A stretch of DNA of 64,000 bases from Micromonospora rubida (GCF_009908295.1 NZ_JAAALO010000008.1:186001-250000); one strand, 5' to 3'; shown: positions 37,866 to 47,742, counted from the stretch's first letter. Numbers and translations: made by a program. Notes: a model not told the origin generated them from the sequence alone.

Positions 37866-39362
37866 ATGGAGTCCGACGCCCTCTTCTCCCTCGGTGCGCC
37901 CGCCGGTGCGCCCAGCGCCCCCACGGGCTCCGTCGGCGTCGACGGCTTCACCCCGGTGTCGGCCGACTCGCCCCTGCCCGTCCGGATGCGTCCGGCCGGC
38001 ATCGACGAGCTCGTCGGGCAGGACCACCTCCTCGCCCCGGGGGCCCCGCTACGCCAGCTCGTCGGCGGCGTCACCCCGATGTCGGTGATCCTCTGGGGCC
38101 CGCCGGGCAGCGGCAAGACCACCATCGCCCACCTGGTGGCCCGGGCCACCGACCGCCGCTTCGTGGCGATGTCGGCGCTCTCCGCCGGGGTGAAGGACGT
38201 CCGCGCGGTCATCGACACCGCCCGCCGGCAGCGCCGCTCGGGCGGCCCGCCGACCGTGCTGTTCATCGACGAGGTGCACCGGTTCAGCAAGACCCAGCAG
38301 GACTCGCTGCTCGCCGCCGTCGAGGACCGCACGGTCACCCTGCTCGCGGCGACCACCGAGAACCCGTACTTCTCGGTCATCTCGCCGCTGCTGTCCCGGT
38401 GCGTGCTGCTCACCCTCCAGCCGCTGGACGACGCCGCCGTGCGCGGCCTGCTGCGCCGCGCGGTCACCGACCCCCGCGGCCTCGCCGGCGCGCTCACCCT
38501 GGAGACCGAGGCCGAGGACCACCTGGTCCGCCTCGCCGGCGGCGACGTGCGCAAGGCGCTGACCGCGCTGGAGGCGGCCGCCGCCTCGGCCACCGCGCTG
38601 GGCGCCGAGCGGATCGAGCTGGCCACCGCCGAACAGGCGGTGGACGTCGCCGCGGTGCGCTACGACCGGGCCGGCGACGCCCACTACGACGTCACCAGCG
38701 CCCTGATCAAGAGCATGCGCGGCTCCGACGTGGACGCCGCGCTGCACTGGCTGGCCCGGATGCTGGTGGCCGGTGAGGACGCCCGGTTCATCGTCCGCCG
38801 CCTGGTCATCTTCGCCAGCGAGGACGTCGGGATGGCCGACCCGACCGCGTTGGGCGTGGCCACCGCCGCCGCCCACGCGGTCGAGTTCGTCGGCCTGCCC
38901 GAGGCCCAGCTCAACCTCGCCCAGGCGGTGATCCACCTGGCCACCGCGCCGAAGTCCAACTCGGCGACCAGCGCGATCGGGGCCGCCATGGCCGACGTCC
39001 GCGCCGGGCGGGGCGGGCCGGTGCCCCGCAACCTGCGCGACGCCCACTACTCCGGGGCCCGGGGGCTCGGCCACGGCGTGGGCTACCGGTACCCGCACGA
39101 CGACCCCCGAGGTGTCGTCACCCAGCAGTACGCTCCGGACGACCTTGTCGGGGCCGACTACTACCGTCCCAGCGGACACGGTGCCGAGCGAACGGTGGCC
39201 AACCGGCTGCCGTTGCTGCGCGGGATCGTCCGGGGACTGCCCGCCCCGGCACGTCCGGACGCGCCGGTCCCCGCCGGGAACGGCCGCCACCCGTCGGGCA
39301 ACGGGCACGCCACCGTGGCGGACGAGGACGGCGCAGACGCCGTCGGGGAGGGTCAGCAGTGA
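37866..39362 (+). CDS. rarA: Replication-associated recombination protein RarA (MgsA), AAA ATPase
   Basis: This 498-residue AAA+ ATPase acts at stalled replication forks. Seen: RPAGIDELVGQDHLL near the N terminus, Walker A GPPGSGKTTIAHLVA, Walker B TVLFIDEVHRF, sensor 1 LLAATTENPYFSVISPLLSR, and the C-terminal tetramerisation region (MRGSDVDAALHWLARMLVAG). The final ~80 residues are extra and disordered. The stop overlaps the GTG of the proline-rich gene (GTGA). Confidence 0.93.
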   Translation: MESDALFSLGAPAGAPSAPTGSVGVDGFTPVSADSPLPVRMRPAGIDELVGQDHLLAPGAPLRQLVGGVTPMSVILWGPPGSGKTTIAHLVARATDRRFVAMSALSAGVKDVRAVIDTARRQRRSGGPPTVLFIDEVHRFSKTQQDSLLAAVEDRTVTLLAATTENPYFSVISPLLSRCVLLTLQPLDDAAVRGLLRRAVTDPRGLAGALTLETEAEDHLVRLAGGDVRKALTALEAAAASATALGAERIELATAEQAVDVAAVRYDRAGDAHYDVTSALIKSMRGSDVDAALHWLARMLVAGEDARFIVRRLVIFASEDVGMADPTALGVATAAAHAVEFVGLPEAQLNLAQAVIHLATAPKSNSATSAIGAAMADVRAGRGGPVPRNLRDAHYSGARGLGHGVGYRYPHDDPRGVVTQQYAPDDLVGADYYRPSGHGAERTVANRLPLLRGIVRGLPAPARPDAPVPAGNGRHPSGNGHATVADEDGADAVGEGQQ

Positions 39363-42300
39363 GATCCCGTGGTTCGGAGCGACCGGAGGACGGCCCCGAC
39401 GACCGGCGCGAACAGCGCGCCAAGGGGCGCCGGTGGGGCCGGGGCCGACCCGACAGTGAGCCCGAGGAGCCGGTAAGCGGCGAGGAGTTCGGCTGGATCG
39501 ACGACCTGCGGTCCGCCAAGCAGCAGCGCGCCGAGCTGGGCCCGGACGGCCTCCCGCCCGGCGCGGTGCCGCCGCCGGGCCGCCCCGACCCGGAGGCCCG
39601 GCGCGGCCCGGCCGGCCCGCCGGCCACGCCCCCGGTGCGCGGCGGTGAACCCGGTCCCGCCCGGCCCCGCCCGGTCGACGGGCCGTGGCCCGGTTCGCCG
39701 GAGCCTGGCCGCCGCCCCGCCTCGGCCGAGCCGCCCCGCCCGCCGCGCGGCACGCCCCCGCCATCGGCGGCCCCGCCGGTCCGCCCGGCTCAGGGCCCGA
39801 CCCCGCCCTCCACACCACCGACCGATCCGGCCCGCCCGCCGTACCCTGCGGCGCAGCCGGCCCGGCCGCCGTACCCGGCAGACGCCGCGCCCCGGCCTCC
39901 GCAGGTCGGCCCGGAGCCGGCCCGCGACCAGTCTCGTCCGGCCGGCCCCGGCGGGCCGCCGGGGGACCAGCCCCGCCCGCAGGGAGCGACGCCGGTGGCC
40001 GGTGCCCCCGGGCACCCCCCTCGCCCACCGGGCCCGCCGGCAGCTCCGGCCGTAAGCGGGGGCCAGCCACCGACCGGCGGCTGGCCGGTCGGCCCGGGTG
40101 GGCCGCCGCCCGCCGGCCGGGCCACCGCAGCCGCGCGCCGCCCCACCCCGGAGTCGGCCCCGCCGCCCAGCCGCGCCACGCAGGCGCACCCCCCCGTCGT
40201 CGGTGCGCCCCACCCGGCCCCGGCCGACTCGCCTCGGCACGAGCCGGGGGAGCGCCCCGGCCGGGTGCCCGGCGGGCCCGTCGTGGCCGGGCCGGACGAG
40301 CCGACCGGCCGTGGCATTGCCGGGCCGGTCCCGCCCGTCGCCCGCCCGACCGGTCGCCGGCGTGCCACCGAGGACTCGCCGCCGGTCGTCCCGCTCAGCG
40401 GCAACGCCCCCCCGGTGCCCGGGCTGCCCGCCGGTCCGCCGCCGACCGCGGCCCAGGGCGAGGGCGGGCCGTGGCGGGGCCGGCCCGAACCGGGCCCGGA
40501 CGAGACCGCCGCTCGTCGCCGGGTCACCCCCGCCGGACCGGCAGACGAGGGCCCCGACGAGCGGGGCGCGGCGACGCCGGGCCGGGCCGACCGTCCGCAG
40601 CGCCCGGCGGAGTGGCTTCGCCAGGCCGGCCGGGGCAGCCACACCGACCCCGCCATGCCGATGGTCAACCGTGCCGCCGTTCCGCCTGCGCCGCTGACCG
40701 CCGTGCCCCCGGCCGCCGTGCCCCCGGTCGGGGAACCGACCGGTGCCCGCCGGGTCGTCGGCGACGCCGGGCGGGCGTCCGTCGGCCGGGGCCGGCCGGG
40801 TGCCGCGCCCGCCACCGGGGCGGGAGACACCGGCCCGCCCACCACCGCCCGGGCCGCCGCCCCGCCCCGCCCGCTGGCGGCTCCCCGCCCCGGCGAGGTC
40901 GGGCCGCCCCGGGATCCGGGTACAGGCGAGATCCGGCCGCCGCACGAACGCGTCGCCGGTGAGGCCCGGCCGCCCCGGGAACGGGCCCCGGGCGAGCCGG
41001 GCACCGGCGAGGTCAGTGGGCCCCGCGACCCCGGGACCGGCCAGCTCCGGCCGTCGGGTCCGGCGCGGGGGGCCGCCCGTCCCGGCGTGCCCGCCGACGT
41101 ACCGCACCCGGGCCGGGCGGCCGTCCCCGAGGATCGCCGGTCGTCGGCCGGCCCGACCGGGCTTGTCCCACGCCCGGGCGCGGCCCTTCCCCCGGGTGCG
41201 GCCCCCGGCGCCCTGCCGGGTGCCCGGCCCGGCGCCGCAGGTCCGCGCCCGGGCGCCGAGTCCGCCCCCGGAGCCCCGCCGGAGGCCGGGGTCCGCCCCG
41301 GTGCCCCCGCAGGTCGGGCGACTCCGCCCGACGCGCCCGCAGGTCGGGCGACTCCGCCCGGTGCCCCCGCAGGTCGGGCGACTCCGCCCGACGCGCCCGC
41401 CGGCCCCGCCGGCCGTCCCCCCAAAGCCCGGGTGGCGGCCCCCGACGGCCGGCCCGACGGCGGGCCGGAGGACCGGGTGGCCGGTCGGGCCGCCCCGCCA
41501 CAGCATGAGCCCGGTCGCGGCGAGCCCGCCGCCGGCCTGTCCCCGGCCCGGCCCGAGCAGCCACCCGCCGTGGCCCGGGCCAGCGTGGCGGTGACCCCCG
41601 CCCCGGCCCTCGCCGGTCGACCCGGGCCGGGGCCCGACGACCAGACCTCGGGCCGGGTGACGCTGCGGCCCGACGGCCCTGACGCCCCCGACGGCCCTGA
41701 CGACCTCACCGGGGACGCCACCGCCGGCCCCGGTGGCCTGCGGGGTGCCCGCTCGGAGCTGCGTCGGCGGATGCGGGAGCGCCGCCGGCTCCGGATGGGC
41801 GTGCTCGCTCTGGTCAGCCTGGTGCTGCTCGGCGCGATCCCGCTCTACTTCGGTCTCCGGGCGCTGAGCCACGACCCGGTCTTCGACACCCTGGACGAGC
41901 TGGACGTGCCCGGCTGGGCGGCCACGGAGAGCGTCGACAACGTCAGCGGCAGCCGCTGGTGCCTGGCGGAGTGCCGGGTGCGTGAGCGCACCGTCGAGTC
42001 CGAGCGGCCGGTGAAGGAGACCACGCAGGCGTACGAGCGTGCCCTGGCCGGGGGCGGCTGGCGGCCGTGGAAGGTGAGCCGCTGCCCGGAGCAGCAGCCA
42101 AAGGGCGTGTACACGTGCTGGCGGCGCGACGAGTTGACCCTCGACCTGTGGGTGCGCGAGCCGACCTGCGTCCCGCCGCCGGTCGACGGCGCGCCCGCGC
42201 CGACGCCACAGGCCTCGCCCGCAGCGCCGGAGTGCGCCGGCTCGTTGGTGTCGGTGAAGGTCCGCAACGCGATCGACGACGAGCGGACCCGGCCGCAGCC

Positions 42301-42388
42301 GAGCACCGACCCGTCACTCACCGGCGAGGACCCCTTCCCGACTTTGAGCGAGGATCCGCTCGGCGAGTCGACACCCTCACCGTCGTGA
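39359..42388 (+). CDS. Large proline-rich protein with C-terminal membrane anchor and Cys-rich extracellular domain
   Basis: This 1009-residue protein has ~800 residues of Pro/Gly/Ala/Arg-rich disorder, a basic segment (RSELRRRMRERRRLRM), one membrane helix (MGVLALVSLVLLGAIPLYFG, about 813-835) and ~170 extracytoplasmic residues with six cysteines (WC, EC, RC, TC, TC, EC), which could form three disulfides. The disordered part would lie in the cytoplasm. A 10-residue repeat (AGRATPPDAP) occurs three times near residue 651. It overlaps rarA by four bases and so is coupled to it. Function unknown. Codon bias and frame stability support translation of the whole frame. Confidence 0.78.
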   Translation: MRSRGSERPEDGPDDRREQRAKGRRWGRGRPDSEPEEPVSGEEFGWIDDLRSAKQQRAELGPDGLPPGAVPPPGRPDPEARRGPAGPPATPPVRGGEPGPARPRPVDGPWPGSPEPGRRPASAEPPRPPRGTPPPSAAPPVRPAQGPTPPSTPPTDPARPPYPAAQPARPPYPADAAPRPPQVGPEPARDQSRPAGPGGPPGDQPRPQGATPVAGAPGHPPRPPGPPAAPAVSGGQPPTGGWPVGPGGPPPAGRATAAARRPTPESAPPPSRATQAHPPVVGAPHPAPADSPRHEPGERPGRVPGGPVVAGPDEPTGRGIAGPVPPVARPTGRRRATEDSPPVVPLSGNAPPVPGLPAGPPPTAAQGEGGPWRGRPEPGPDETAARRRVTPAGPADEGPDERGAATPGRADRPQRPAEWLRQAGRGSHTDPAMPMVNRAAVPPAPLTAVPPAAVPPVGEPTGARRVVGDAGRASVGRGRPGAAPATGAGDTGPPTTARAAAPPRPLAAPRPGEVGPPRDPGTGEIRPPHERVAGEARPPRERAPGEPGTGEVSGPRDPGTGQLRPSGPARGAARPGVPADVPHPGRAAVPEDRRSSAGPTGLVPRPGAALPPGAAPGALPGARPGAAGPRPGAESAPGAPPEAGVRPGAPAGRATPPDAPAGRATPPGAPAGRATPPDAPAGPAGRPPKARVAAPDGRPDGGPEDRVAGRAAPPQHEPGRGEPAAGLSPARPEQPPAVARASVAVTPAPALAGRPGPGPDDQTSGRVTLRPDGPDAPDGPDDLTGDATAGPGGLRGARSELRRRMRERRRLRMGVLALVSLVLLGAIPLYFGLRALSHDPVFDTLDELDVPGWAATESVDNVSGSRWCLAECRVRERTVESERPVKETTQAYERALAGGGWRPWKVSRCPEQQPKGVYTCWRRDELTLDLWVREPTCVPPPVDGAPAPTPQASPAAPECAGSLVSVKVRNAIDDERTRPQPSTDPSLTGEDPFPTLSEDPLGESTPSPS
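41309..41398 (+). repeat. Three-copy 30-bp repeat in the proline-rich gene
   Basis: Three in-frame 30-bp units beginning GCAGGTCGGGCGACTCCGCC code AGRATPPDAP, AGRATPPGAP and AGRATPPDAP. Units one and three are identical, which suggests recent expansion. Confidence 0.93.
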
Positions 42389-42537
42389 GCCGGGTTTCAT
42401 AACTGACGGTAGGGTCTGGGGCTGGCAAGCCCGCCTGGTCCCGCTGACCCGCTGAGGGTCGTCGAGCGCCGGTGGGGGTATGACGGTCGCGCGTTCCGGG
42501 ACGTCGGGTCCCGGAACACTGCTTGAGGAGGACATGC

Positions 42538-42999
42538 GTGGATGGTGGACAGATCGCTGCGCTGATCGCGGCCGGCGCGTTCCTGATGCTGGTGCTCGTG
42601 CTGGCGGTGCCGATCCTGCGCCTGCGGCACACCGTGGACGCCACGACCCGGATGATCAACGACCTCAACGACCGCACCGCGCCGCTGCTCGGTGACGTCA
42701 ACACCACGGTGAAGAACGTGAACACCGCGCTGGAGCAGGTGCAGACCTCGCTGGACGGGGTGAACCTCCAACTGGCCAAGGTGGACACCATGACCACCCA
42801 CGCCCAGAACGTGACGGCGAACGTGGCGAACCTGGCCACCGTGGTCTCCGCCGCCGCGGCGAACCCGCTGGTGAAGGTGGCCGCGTTCGGCTACGGCGTG
42901 CGGCGGGCCGCCTCCGCCCGGCGCAACGCCGAGACCGAGCGTGACGTGCGCGACACCATCAAGCAGCAGCGTCGCGCGGCCAAGCGCGGCAACGGCTGA
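42538..42999 (+). CDS. DUF948-family membrane protein
   Basis: This 153-residue protein has an N-terminal membrane segment (IAALIAAGAFLMLVLVLAVP) and a long helical stretch (NDLNDRTAPLLGDVNTTVKN and onward) typical of DUF948. The tail is basic. The GTG at 42538 follows GAGGAGG. It forms, with the next small gene and alaS, an order that is common in actinobacteria. Function unknown; a membrane-bound coiled coil. Confidence 0.88.
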   Translation: MDGGQIAALIAAGAFLMLVLVLAVPILRLRHTVDATTRMINDLNDRTAPLLGDVNTTVKNVNTALEQVQTSLDGVNLQLAKVDTMTTHAQNVTANVANLATVVSAAAANPLVKVAAFGYGVRRAASARRNAETERDVRDTIKQQRRAAKRGNG

Positions 43000-43027
43000 G
43001 CCGGCCGGCGACGGAGGGGATGAGATC

Positions 43028-43333
43028 ATGAAACGCCTGTTCTGGCTGGGCATCGGATTGGCGGTCGGCGTGGTGGTGGTCCGCAAGGCCACCCGTACCG
43101 CGCAGGCGTACACGCCGGCCGGCATCGCCGGAGGCCTGTCACAATCCGCTGGCGGTCTGGTGGATTCGCTGCGTAGCTTCGTGGAGGACGTCCGGATCGG
43201 GATGGCCGAGCGGGAGCAGGAGATCCACGAGGCCTTCGCCCGGGGCGAGGCGTTCGACGACCAGTTCGCCGAGCTGCGGGAGGACCCGAGCATCGGCGAC
43301 CGAGAGATCTTTCCGGAGGATCACCAGCGATGA
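43028..43333 (+). CDS. DUF6167-family small membrane protein
   Basis: This 101-residue protein has one N-terminal membrane helix (RLFWLGIGLAVGVVVV) then an amphipathic part (SLRSFVEDVRIGMAEREQEI). It matches the small protein found between DUF948 and alaS in actinomycetes. A GGAGGGG box precedes the ATG. The stop overlaps the alaS start (ATGA). Function unknown. Confidence 0.82.
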   Translation: MKRLFWLGIGLAVGVVVVRKATRTAQAYTPAGIAGGLSQSAGGLVDSLRSFVEDVRIGMAEREQEIHEAFARGEAFDDQFAELREDPSIGDREIFPEDHQR

Positions 43334-46008
43334 AGACGGCGGAGATCAAGCGGCGGTACCTCGCGCACTTCGAGGCGAACGGCCATGCCGTGGTGCCGTC
43401 CGCTCCGCTGCCCGCCATCAGCGACCCGAACCTGCTGTTCGTCAACGCCGGCATGGTGCAGTTCGTCCCCTATTTCCTCGGGCAGCAGGCCCCGCCCTAT
43501 TCCCGGGCGGTCAGCGTGCAGAAGTGCATTCGCACCCCGGACATCGACGAGGTCGGCAAGACCAGCCGGCACGGCACGTTCTTCCAGATGAACGGCAACT
43601 TCTCCTTCGGTGACTACTTCAAGGACGGGGCGATTCCGCTCGCCTGGGACCTGGTCACCAAGCCGGTCGCGCAGGGCGGCTTCGGGCTGGACCCGGAGCG
43701 CGTCTGGCCGACGGTCTACCTCGACGACGACGAGGCGTTCCGGATCTGGCGCTCCGTGGGCGTGCCGGCCGAGCGGATCGTCCGCCGGGGCCGGAAGGAC
43801 AACTTCTGGTCGATGGGCATCCCCGGTCCGGCCGGGCCGTGCTCCGAGCTGTTCTACGACCGGGGCCCGGAGTACGGGCGCGCGGGCGGGCCGGAGGTCG
43901 ACGAGGACCGGTACATGGAGTTCTGGAACCTCGTCTTCATGCAGTACGAGATCGCCGACGTCACCAGCAAGGAGCACTTCCGGATCGTCGGTGAGCTGCC
44001 GGCGAAGAACATCGACACCGGCATGGGCCTGGAGCGGATGGCCTCCATCCTCCAGGGCGTCGACAACCTCTACGAGATCGACGAGGTCCGGCCGATCCTG
44101 GACCGGGCCGCCGAGCTGACCGGCAAGCGGTACGGTGCGCACTCCGGCCAGGTGGCCAGCGAGTCGCACCCCGACGACGTGCGGCTGCGGGTGATCGCCG
44201 ACCACGTCCGCACCGCGCTGATGCTGATCGGCGACGGGGTCACCCCGAGCAACGAGGGGCGCGGCTACGTGCTGCGCCGGATCATGCGCCGCGCGATCCG
44301 GTCGGTGCGCCTGCTCGGCTACCAGGATCGGGCGCTGCCCGAACTGCTGCCGGTGGCCCTGGACTGCATGGCCCCGTCGTACCCGGAGCTGGCGGCCGAG
44401 TTCGACCGGATCTCCCAGTACGCGTACGCCGAGGAGGACGCCTTCCTCTCCACGCTGCGCGCCGGCACCACGATCCTGGACACGGCGATCGCCGAGACCA
44501 GGTCGGCGGGGAAGGCGGCGCTGACGGGCGACAAGGCGTTCCAGCTGCACGACACCTACGGCTTCCCGATCGACCTGACCCTGGAGATCGCGGCCGAGCA
44601 GGGCCTGACGGTGGACGCCGAGGGCTTCCGCCGGCTGATGGCCGACCAGCGCAACCGGGCCAAGGCCGACGCGCGGGCCCGCAAGACCGGGCACACCGAC
44701 GTGTCGGCGTACCGGTCGGTGCTGGACGCGGGCGGGCCGGTGGAGTTCACCGGGTACACCGAGCTGAACCGGGAGTCCCGGGTCCGCGCGGTGCTGGCCG
44801 GCGGTGGCGAGGTCGGCGCGGCGGTCGAGGGCGACACGGTCGAGCTGGTGCTCGACACCACCCCGTTCTACGCCGAGGGCGGCGGCCAGCAGCCCGACCA
44901 GGGCCTGATCACCGTCGGCGGCGGGCAGGTCGAGGTCTTCGACGTGCAGCAGCCGGTGCCGGGCCTGATCGTGCACCGGGCCCGGGTGGTCCGGGGCGAG
45001 GTGCGTGCCGGCGAGACCGGGTACGCCGAGATCGACGTGACCCGGCGGCGGGCGATCTCCCGCTCGCACACCGCTACCCACCTGGTGCACCAGACGATGC
45101 GCAACTTCCTCGGCGAGTCGGCCACCCAGGCCGGTTCGCTGAACGCCCCGGGCCGGCTGCGGTTCGACTTCAACACCCCGACCGGGGTGTCGCCCAGCGT
45201 GCTGCACGACGTGGAGCAGCAGGTCAACGAGGTGCTGTTGGCCGACCTGGAGGTGCACGCCTTCATCACCAGCCAGGAGGAGGCCCGCCGGATCGGCGCG
45301 ATGGCGCTGTTCGGTGAGAAGTACGGCGAGCGGGTCCGGGTCGTCGAGGTCGGCGACTACGCCCGCGAGCTGTGCGGCGGCACCCACGTGGCCCGCTCGG
45401 CGCAGCTCGGCCTCGTGAAGATCCTCTCCGAGGCGTCGGTCGGCTCCGGGGTGCGGCGGATCGAGGCCCTGGTGGGCATGGACGCCTTCGGCTTCCTGGC
45501 CCGCGAGCACCTGCTGGTCTCCCGGCTCGCCGAGATGTTCCGGGTGCCCGGCGACCAGGTCGCCGACCGGGTGGAGCAGACCGTCACCCAGCTCCGCGAC
45601 GCGGAGAAGGAGTTGGAGAAGCTGCGCGCCCAGCTCGTGCTCGGCGGCGCGGCGGCCCTGGCCGGGCAGGCGAAGGACGTCCGCGGGGTGGCGTACGTCG
45701 GCACCGAGGCGCCCGAGGGCGCGGCCGGCAACGACGTGCGGACCCTGGCCCAGGAGATCCGAGGCAAGATCGACCCGGCGCGGCCGGCTGTGGTGGCCGT
45801 GGCGGCCCGTTCGAACGGCAAGGCGTCCCTGGTGGTGGCCGTGAACGCCGCCGCCCGGAGCCGGGGGCTGGCCGCGAAGGACCTGGTCAAGGCCGCCTTC
45901 TCCGGTCGGGGTGGCGGCAGCGACGAGCTCGCCCAGGGCGGTGGCCTGCCGGCCGCCGAGGCACCGAAGCTGCTCGCCACCGTTGAGAAGGCGATCGCCG
46001 ACGCGTGA
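43330..46008 (+). CDS. alaS: Alanine--tRNA ligase
   Basis: This 892-residue synthetase has the class II core (FVNAGMVQFVPYFLG, QKCIRTPDIDEVGKTSRHGT), the tRNA-recognition region, an editing domain with the zinc-type motif HTATHLVHQTMR and CGGTHVARS, and the C-terminal oligomerisation domain. All editing residues seem present, so Ser/Gly mischarging should be corrected. Length is normal. Confidence 0.97.
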   Translation: MKTAEIKRRYLAHFEANGHAVVPSAPLPAISDPNLLFVNAGMVQFVPYFLGQQAPPYSRAVSVQKCIRTPDIDEVGKTSRHGTFFQMNGNFSFGDYFKDGAIPLAWDLVTKPVAQGGFGLDPERVWPTVYLDDDEAFRIWRSVGVPAERIVRRGRKDNFWSMGIPGPAGPCSELFYDRGPEYGRAGGPEVDEDRYMEFWNLVFMQYEIADVTSKEHFRIVGELPAKNIDTGMGLERMASILQGVDNLYEIDEVRPILDRAAELTGKRYGAHSGQVASESHPDDVRLRVIADHVRTALMLIGDGVTPSNEGRGYVLRRIMRRAIRSVRLLGYQDRALPELLPVALDCMAPSYPELAAEFDRISQYAYAEEDAFLSTLRAGTTILDTAIAETRSAGKAALTGDKAFQLHDTYGFPIDLTLEIAAEQGLTVDAEGFRRLMADQRNRAKADARARKTGHTDVSAYRSVLDAGGPVEFTGYTELNRESRVRAVLAGGGEVGAAVEGDTVELVLDTTPFYAEGGGQQPDQGLITVGGGQVEVFDVQQPVPGLIVHRARVVRGEVRAGETGYAEIDVTRRRAISRSHTATHLVHQTMRNFLGESATQAGSLNAPGRLRFDFNTPTGVSPSVLHDVEQQVNEVLLADLEVHAFITSQEEARRIGAMALFGEKYGERVRVVEVGDYARELCGGTHVARSAQLGLVKILSEASVGSGVRRIEALVGMDAFGFLAREHLLVSRLAEMFRVPGDQVADRVEQTVTQLRDAEKELEKLRAQLVLGGAAALAGQAKDVRGVAYVGTEAPEGAAGNDVRTLAQEIRGKIDPARPAVVAVAARSNGKASLVVAVNAAARSRGLAAKDLVKAAFSGRGGGSDELAQGGGLPAAEAPKLLATVEKAIADA

Positions 46009-46021
46009 GCGCATCGCACGT

Positions 46022-46058
46022 CGAGTCAGGGCGGACCATCCCGGTTCGCCCTGACTCG
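46022..46058 (+). terminator. Hairpin between alaS and ruvX
   Basis: CGAGTCAGGGCG (46022-46033) and CGCCCTGACTCG (46047-46058) pair over 12 bases with a 13-base loop, 14 bases after the alaS stop. It may end or attenuate transcription into ruvX-mltG-aroE. Confidence 0.7.
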
Positions 46059-46078
46059 TGCCAGGACAGGGTGAAGGA

Positions 46079-46543
46079 ATGTTGACCGAATCGTGGCACG
46101 GAGTCCGACTGGGGGTGGACGTCGGGCAGGTCCGGGTCGGGGTGGCCCGCTCGGACCCGCACGGGGTGCTGGCCACCCCGCTGGTCACCCTCGCCCGGGA
46201 CCTGACCGCCGCCCCCGACGCCGTCCCGAGCGACATGGCCGAGGTGGCCGCGCTGATCGCAGAGCACGAGTGCGTCGAGGTCGTCGTCGGCCTTCCGGTC
46301 AATCTCGCCGGCCAACTCGGCCCGGCGGCGCGGAACGTGAAGGCGTACGCTGACCGGTTGGCTGATGTAATTGCGCCCGTTCCGGTAACGCTCACCGACG
46401 AGAGGATGTCGACCGTGGTTGCTTCTCGTAGGCTGGCCGAGCGTGGCGTCCGGGGAAAGCGCCAACGCGCGGTGGTAGACCAGGCTGCTGCGGTCGAGAT
46501 CCTGCAGAGCTGGCTGGAAGCACAGCGGAGGCGGACGCGATGA
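46079..46543 (+). CDS. ruvX: YqgF/RuvX family RNase H-fold protein, pre-16S rRNA nuclease
   Basis: This 154-residue protein has the RNase H-like fold motif RLGVDVGQVRVGVARSD with its catalytic Asp, then VVVGLPVNLAGQLGPAA and a final DERMSTVVA. In E. coli the homologue YqgF processes the 5' end of 16S rRNA. It lies between alaS and mltG, the standard bacterial position, and overlaps mltG by four bases. Confidence 0.92.
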   Translation: MLTESWHGVRLGVDVGQVRVGVARSDPHGVLATPLVTLARDLTAAPDAVPSDMAEVAALIAEHECVEVVVGLPVNLAGQLGPAARNVKAYADRLADVIAPVPVTLTDERMSTVVASRRLAERGVRGKRQRAVVDQAAAVEILQSWLEAQRRRTR

Positions 46544-47742
46544 TCGACGATCTGGACCTCGGGTTCGACGAGTCGGATCGGGGCGGTGACAAGGGCAAGC
46601 ACCGGAGCAGCTATGTGCGCAAGCGCAACGGCGAGTCGGGCGGCGGCCGCGGCAAGACCGTCCTCGCTCTGCTCATGGCCTTCGTGCTGCTCGGGGTCAT
46701 CGGCGGCGGGGCCTTCTACGGCTTCGACCGGATCCAGGGCTACTTCGTCACCCCCGACTACGACGGGTCCGGCACCGGCGAGGTGACGGTGGAGATCAAG
46801 CAGGGCGCGCTGATCGCCGACATGGCCGACGCGCTCTACACCGCCGGGGTGATCAAGAGCTCCAAGGCGTTCATCGAGGCCGCCGAGGCGAACTCGCGCA
46901 GCAAGAACATCCAGCCCGGCACCTACAAGGTGCGCAAGCAGATGAGCGGCGAGCGGGCCCTGGTCATGCTGCTGGACCTGAAGAACAAGGTCACCAACGG
47001 GCTCACCATCCCCGAGGGCACCACGGCCAAGCGCGTCTACAAGCTGCTGTCGGAGAAGACCGGGATCCCGGTCAAGGAGTTCGAGGCCGCCGCGAAGGAC
47101 CCGAAGGCGCTCGGCGTGCCGGACTTCTGGTTCAAGCGCACCGACGGCAAGCCGGTCAAGAAGTCGATCGAGGGGTTCCTCTACCCGGACACCTATGAGA
47201 TCCCGCCGAAGGCCACCGCCGAGAGCATCCTCACCCTGATGGTGGAGAACTTCGTCGCCGCCACCGGCGAGATGAAGTTCGCCGACCAGGTTCAGAAGGA
47301 GCGCGGCGGCATCAGCCCGTACGAGGCGCTGATCGTCGCGTCGTTGGCCCAGGCCGAGGCGGGGAACAAGGACGACCTCGGGAAGGTCGCCCGGGTCGCC
47401 TACAACCGGGTGTACGGCGAGTTCTTCTGCAACTGCCTGGAGATGGACGTCACGGTCAACTACTACTTCGAGTCGATCGGCCAGGAGGGCAAGCGGTCGA
47501 AGGACATGACCGCGGCCGAGCTGGACGACAAGAAGAACCCGTACAACCGCAAGCTGTCCGGGATGATCCCCACCCCGATCAACAACCCCGGCAAGGAAGC
47601 CCTCCAGGGGGCGATGGACCCGCCACCCGGCAAGTGGCTCTACTTCGTGGCGATCGACAAGCAGGGGCACTCGGCCTTCGCCGAGACCTTCGAGGGCCAT
47701 GAGAGGAACATGGCGAAGGCCAAGGAGGCCGGGATCATCTGA
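46540..47742 (+). CDS. mltG: Endolytic transglycosylase MltG
   Basis: This 400-residue protein cuts nascent glycan strands at the membrane and ends their polymerisation. It has a cytoplasmic N-terminal ~40 residues, one membrane segment (VLALLMAFVLLGVIGGGAFY), a LysM-like domain and the catalytic domain with the conserved Glu at about residue 273 (VASLAQAEAGNKDD), followed by VARVAYNRVY and PIVNPG-like PTPINNPGKEAL. It overlaps ruvX and touches aroE (TGATG). Confidence 0.93.
   Translation: MIDDLDLGFDESDRGGDKGKHRSSYVRKRNGESGGGRGKTVLALLMAFVLLGVIGGGAFYGFDRIQGYFVTPDYDGSGTGEVTVEIKQGALIADMADALYTAGVIKSSKAFIEAAEANSRSKNIQPGTYKVRKQMSGERALVMLLDLKNKVTNGLTIPEGTTAKRVYKLLSEKTGIPVKEFEAAAKDPKALGVPDFWFKRTDGKPVKKSIEGFLYPDTYEIPPKATAESILTLMVENFVAATGEMKFADQVQKERGGISPYEALIVASLAQAEAGNKDDLGKVARVAYNRVYGEFFCNCLEMDVTVNYYFESIGQEGKRSKDMTAAELDDKKNPYNRKLSGMIPTPINNPGKEALQGAMDPPPGKWLYFVAIDKQGHSAFAETFEGHERNMAKAKEAGII

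Noticed and set aside
39353..41872. Long minus-strand frames opposite the proline-rich gene
   Set aside because: They are mirror images of low-complexity GC-rich DNA. The plus-strand frame has the coupled start, a clear membrane helix and a cysteine-rich domain, so it is the real one.
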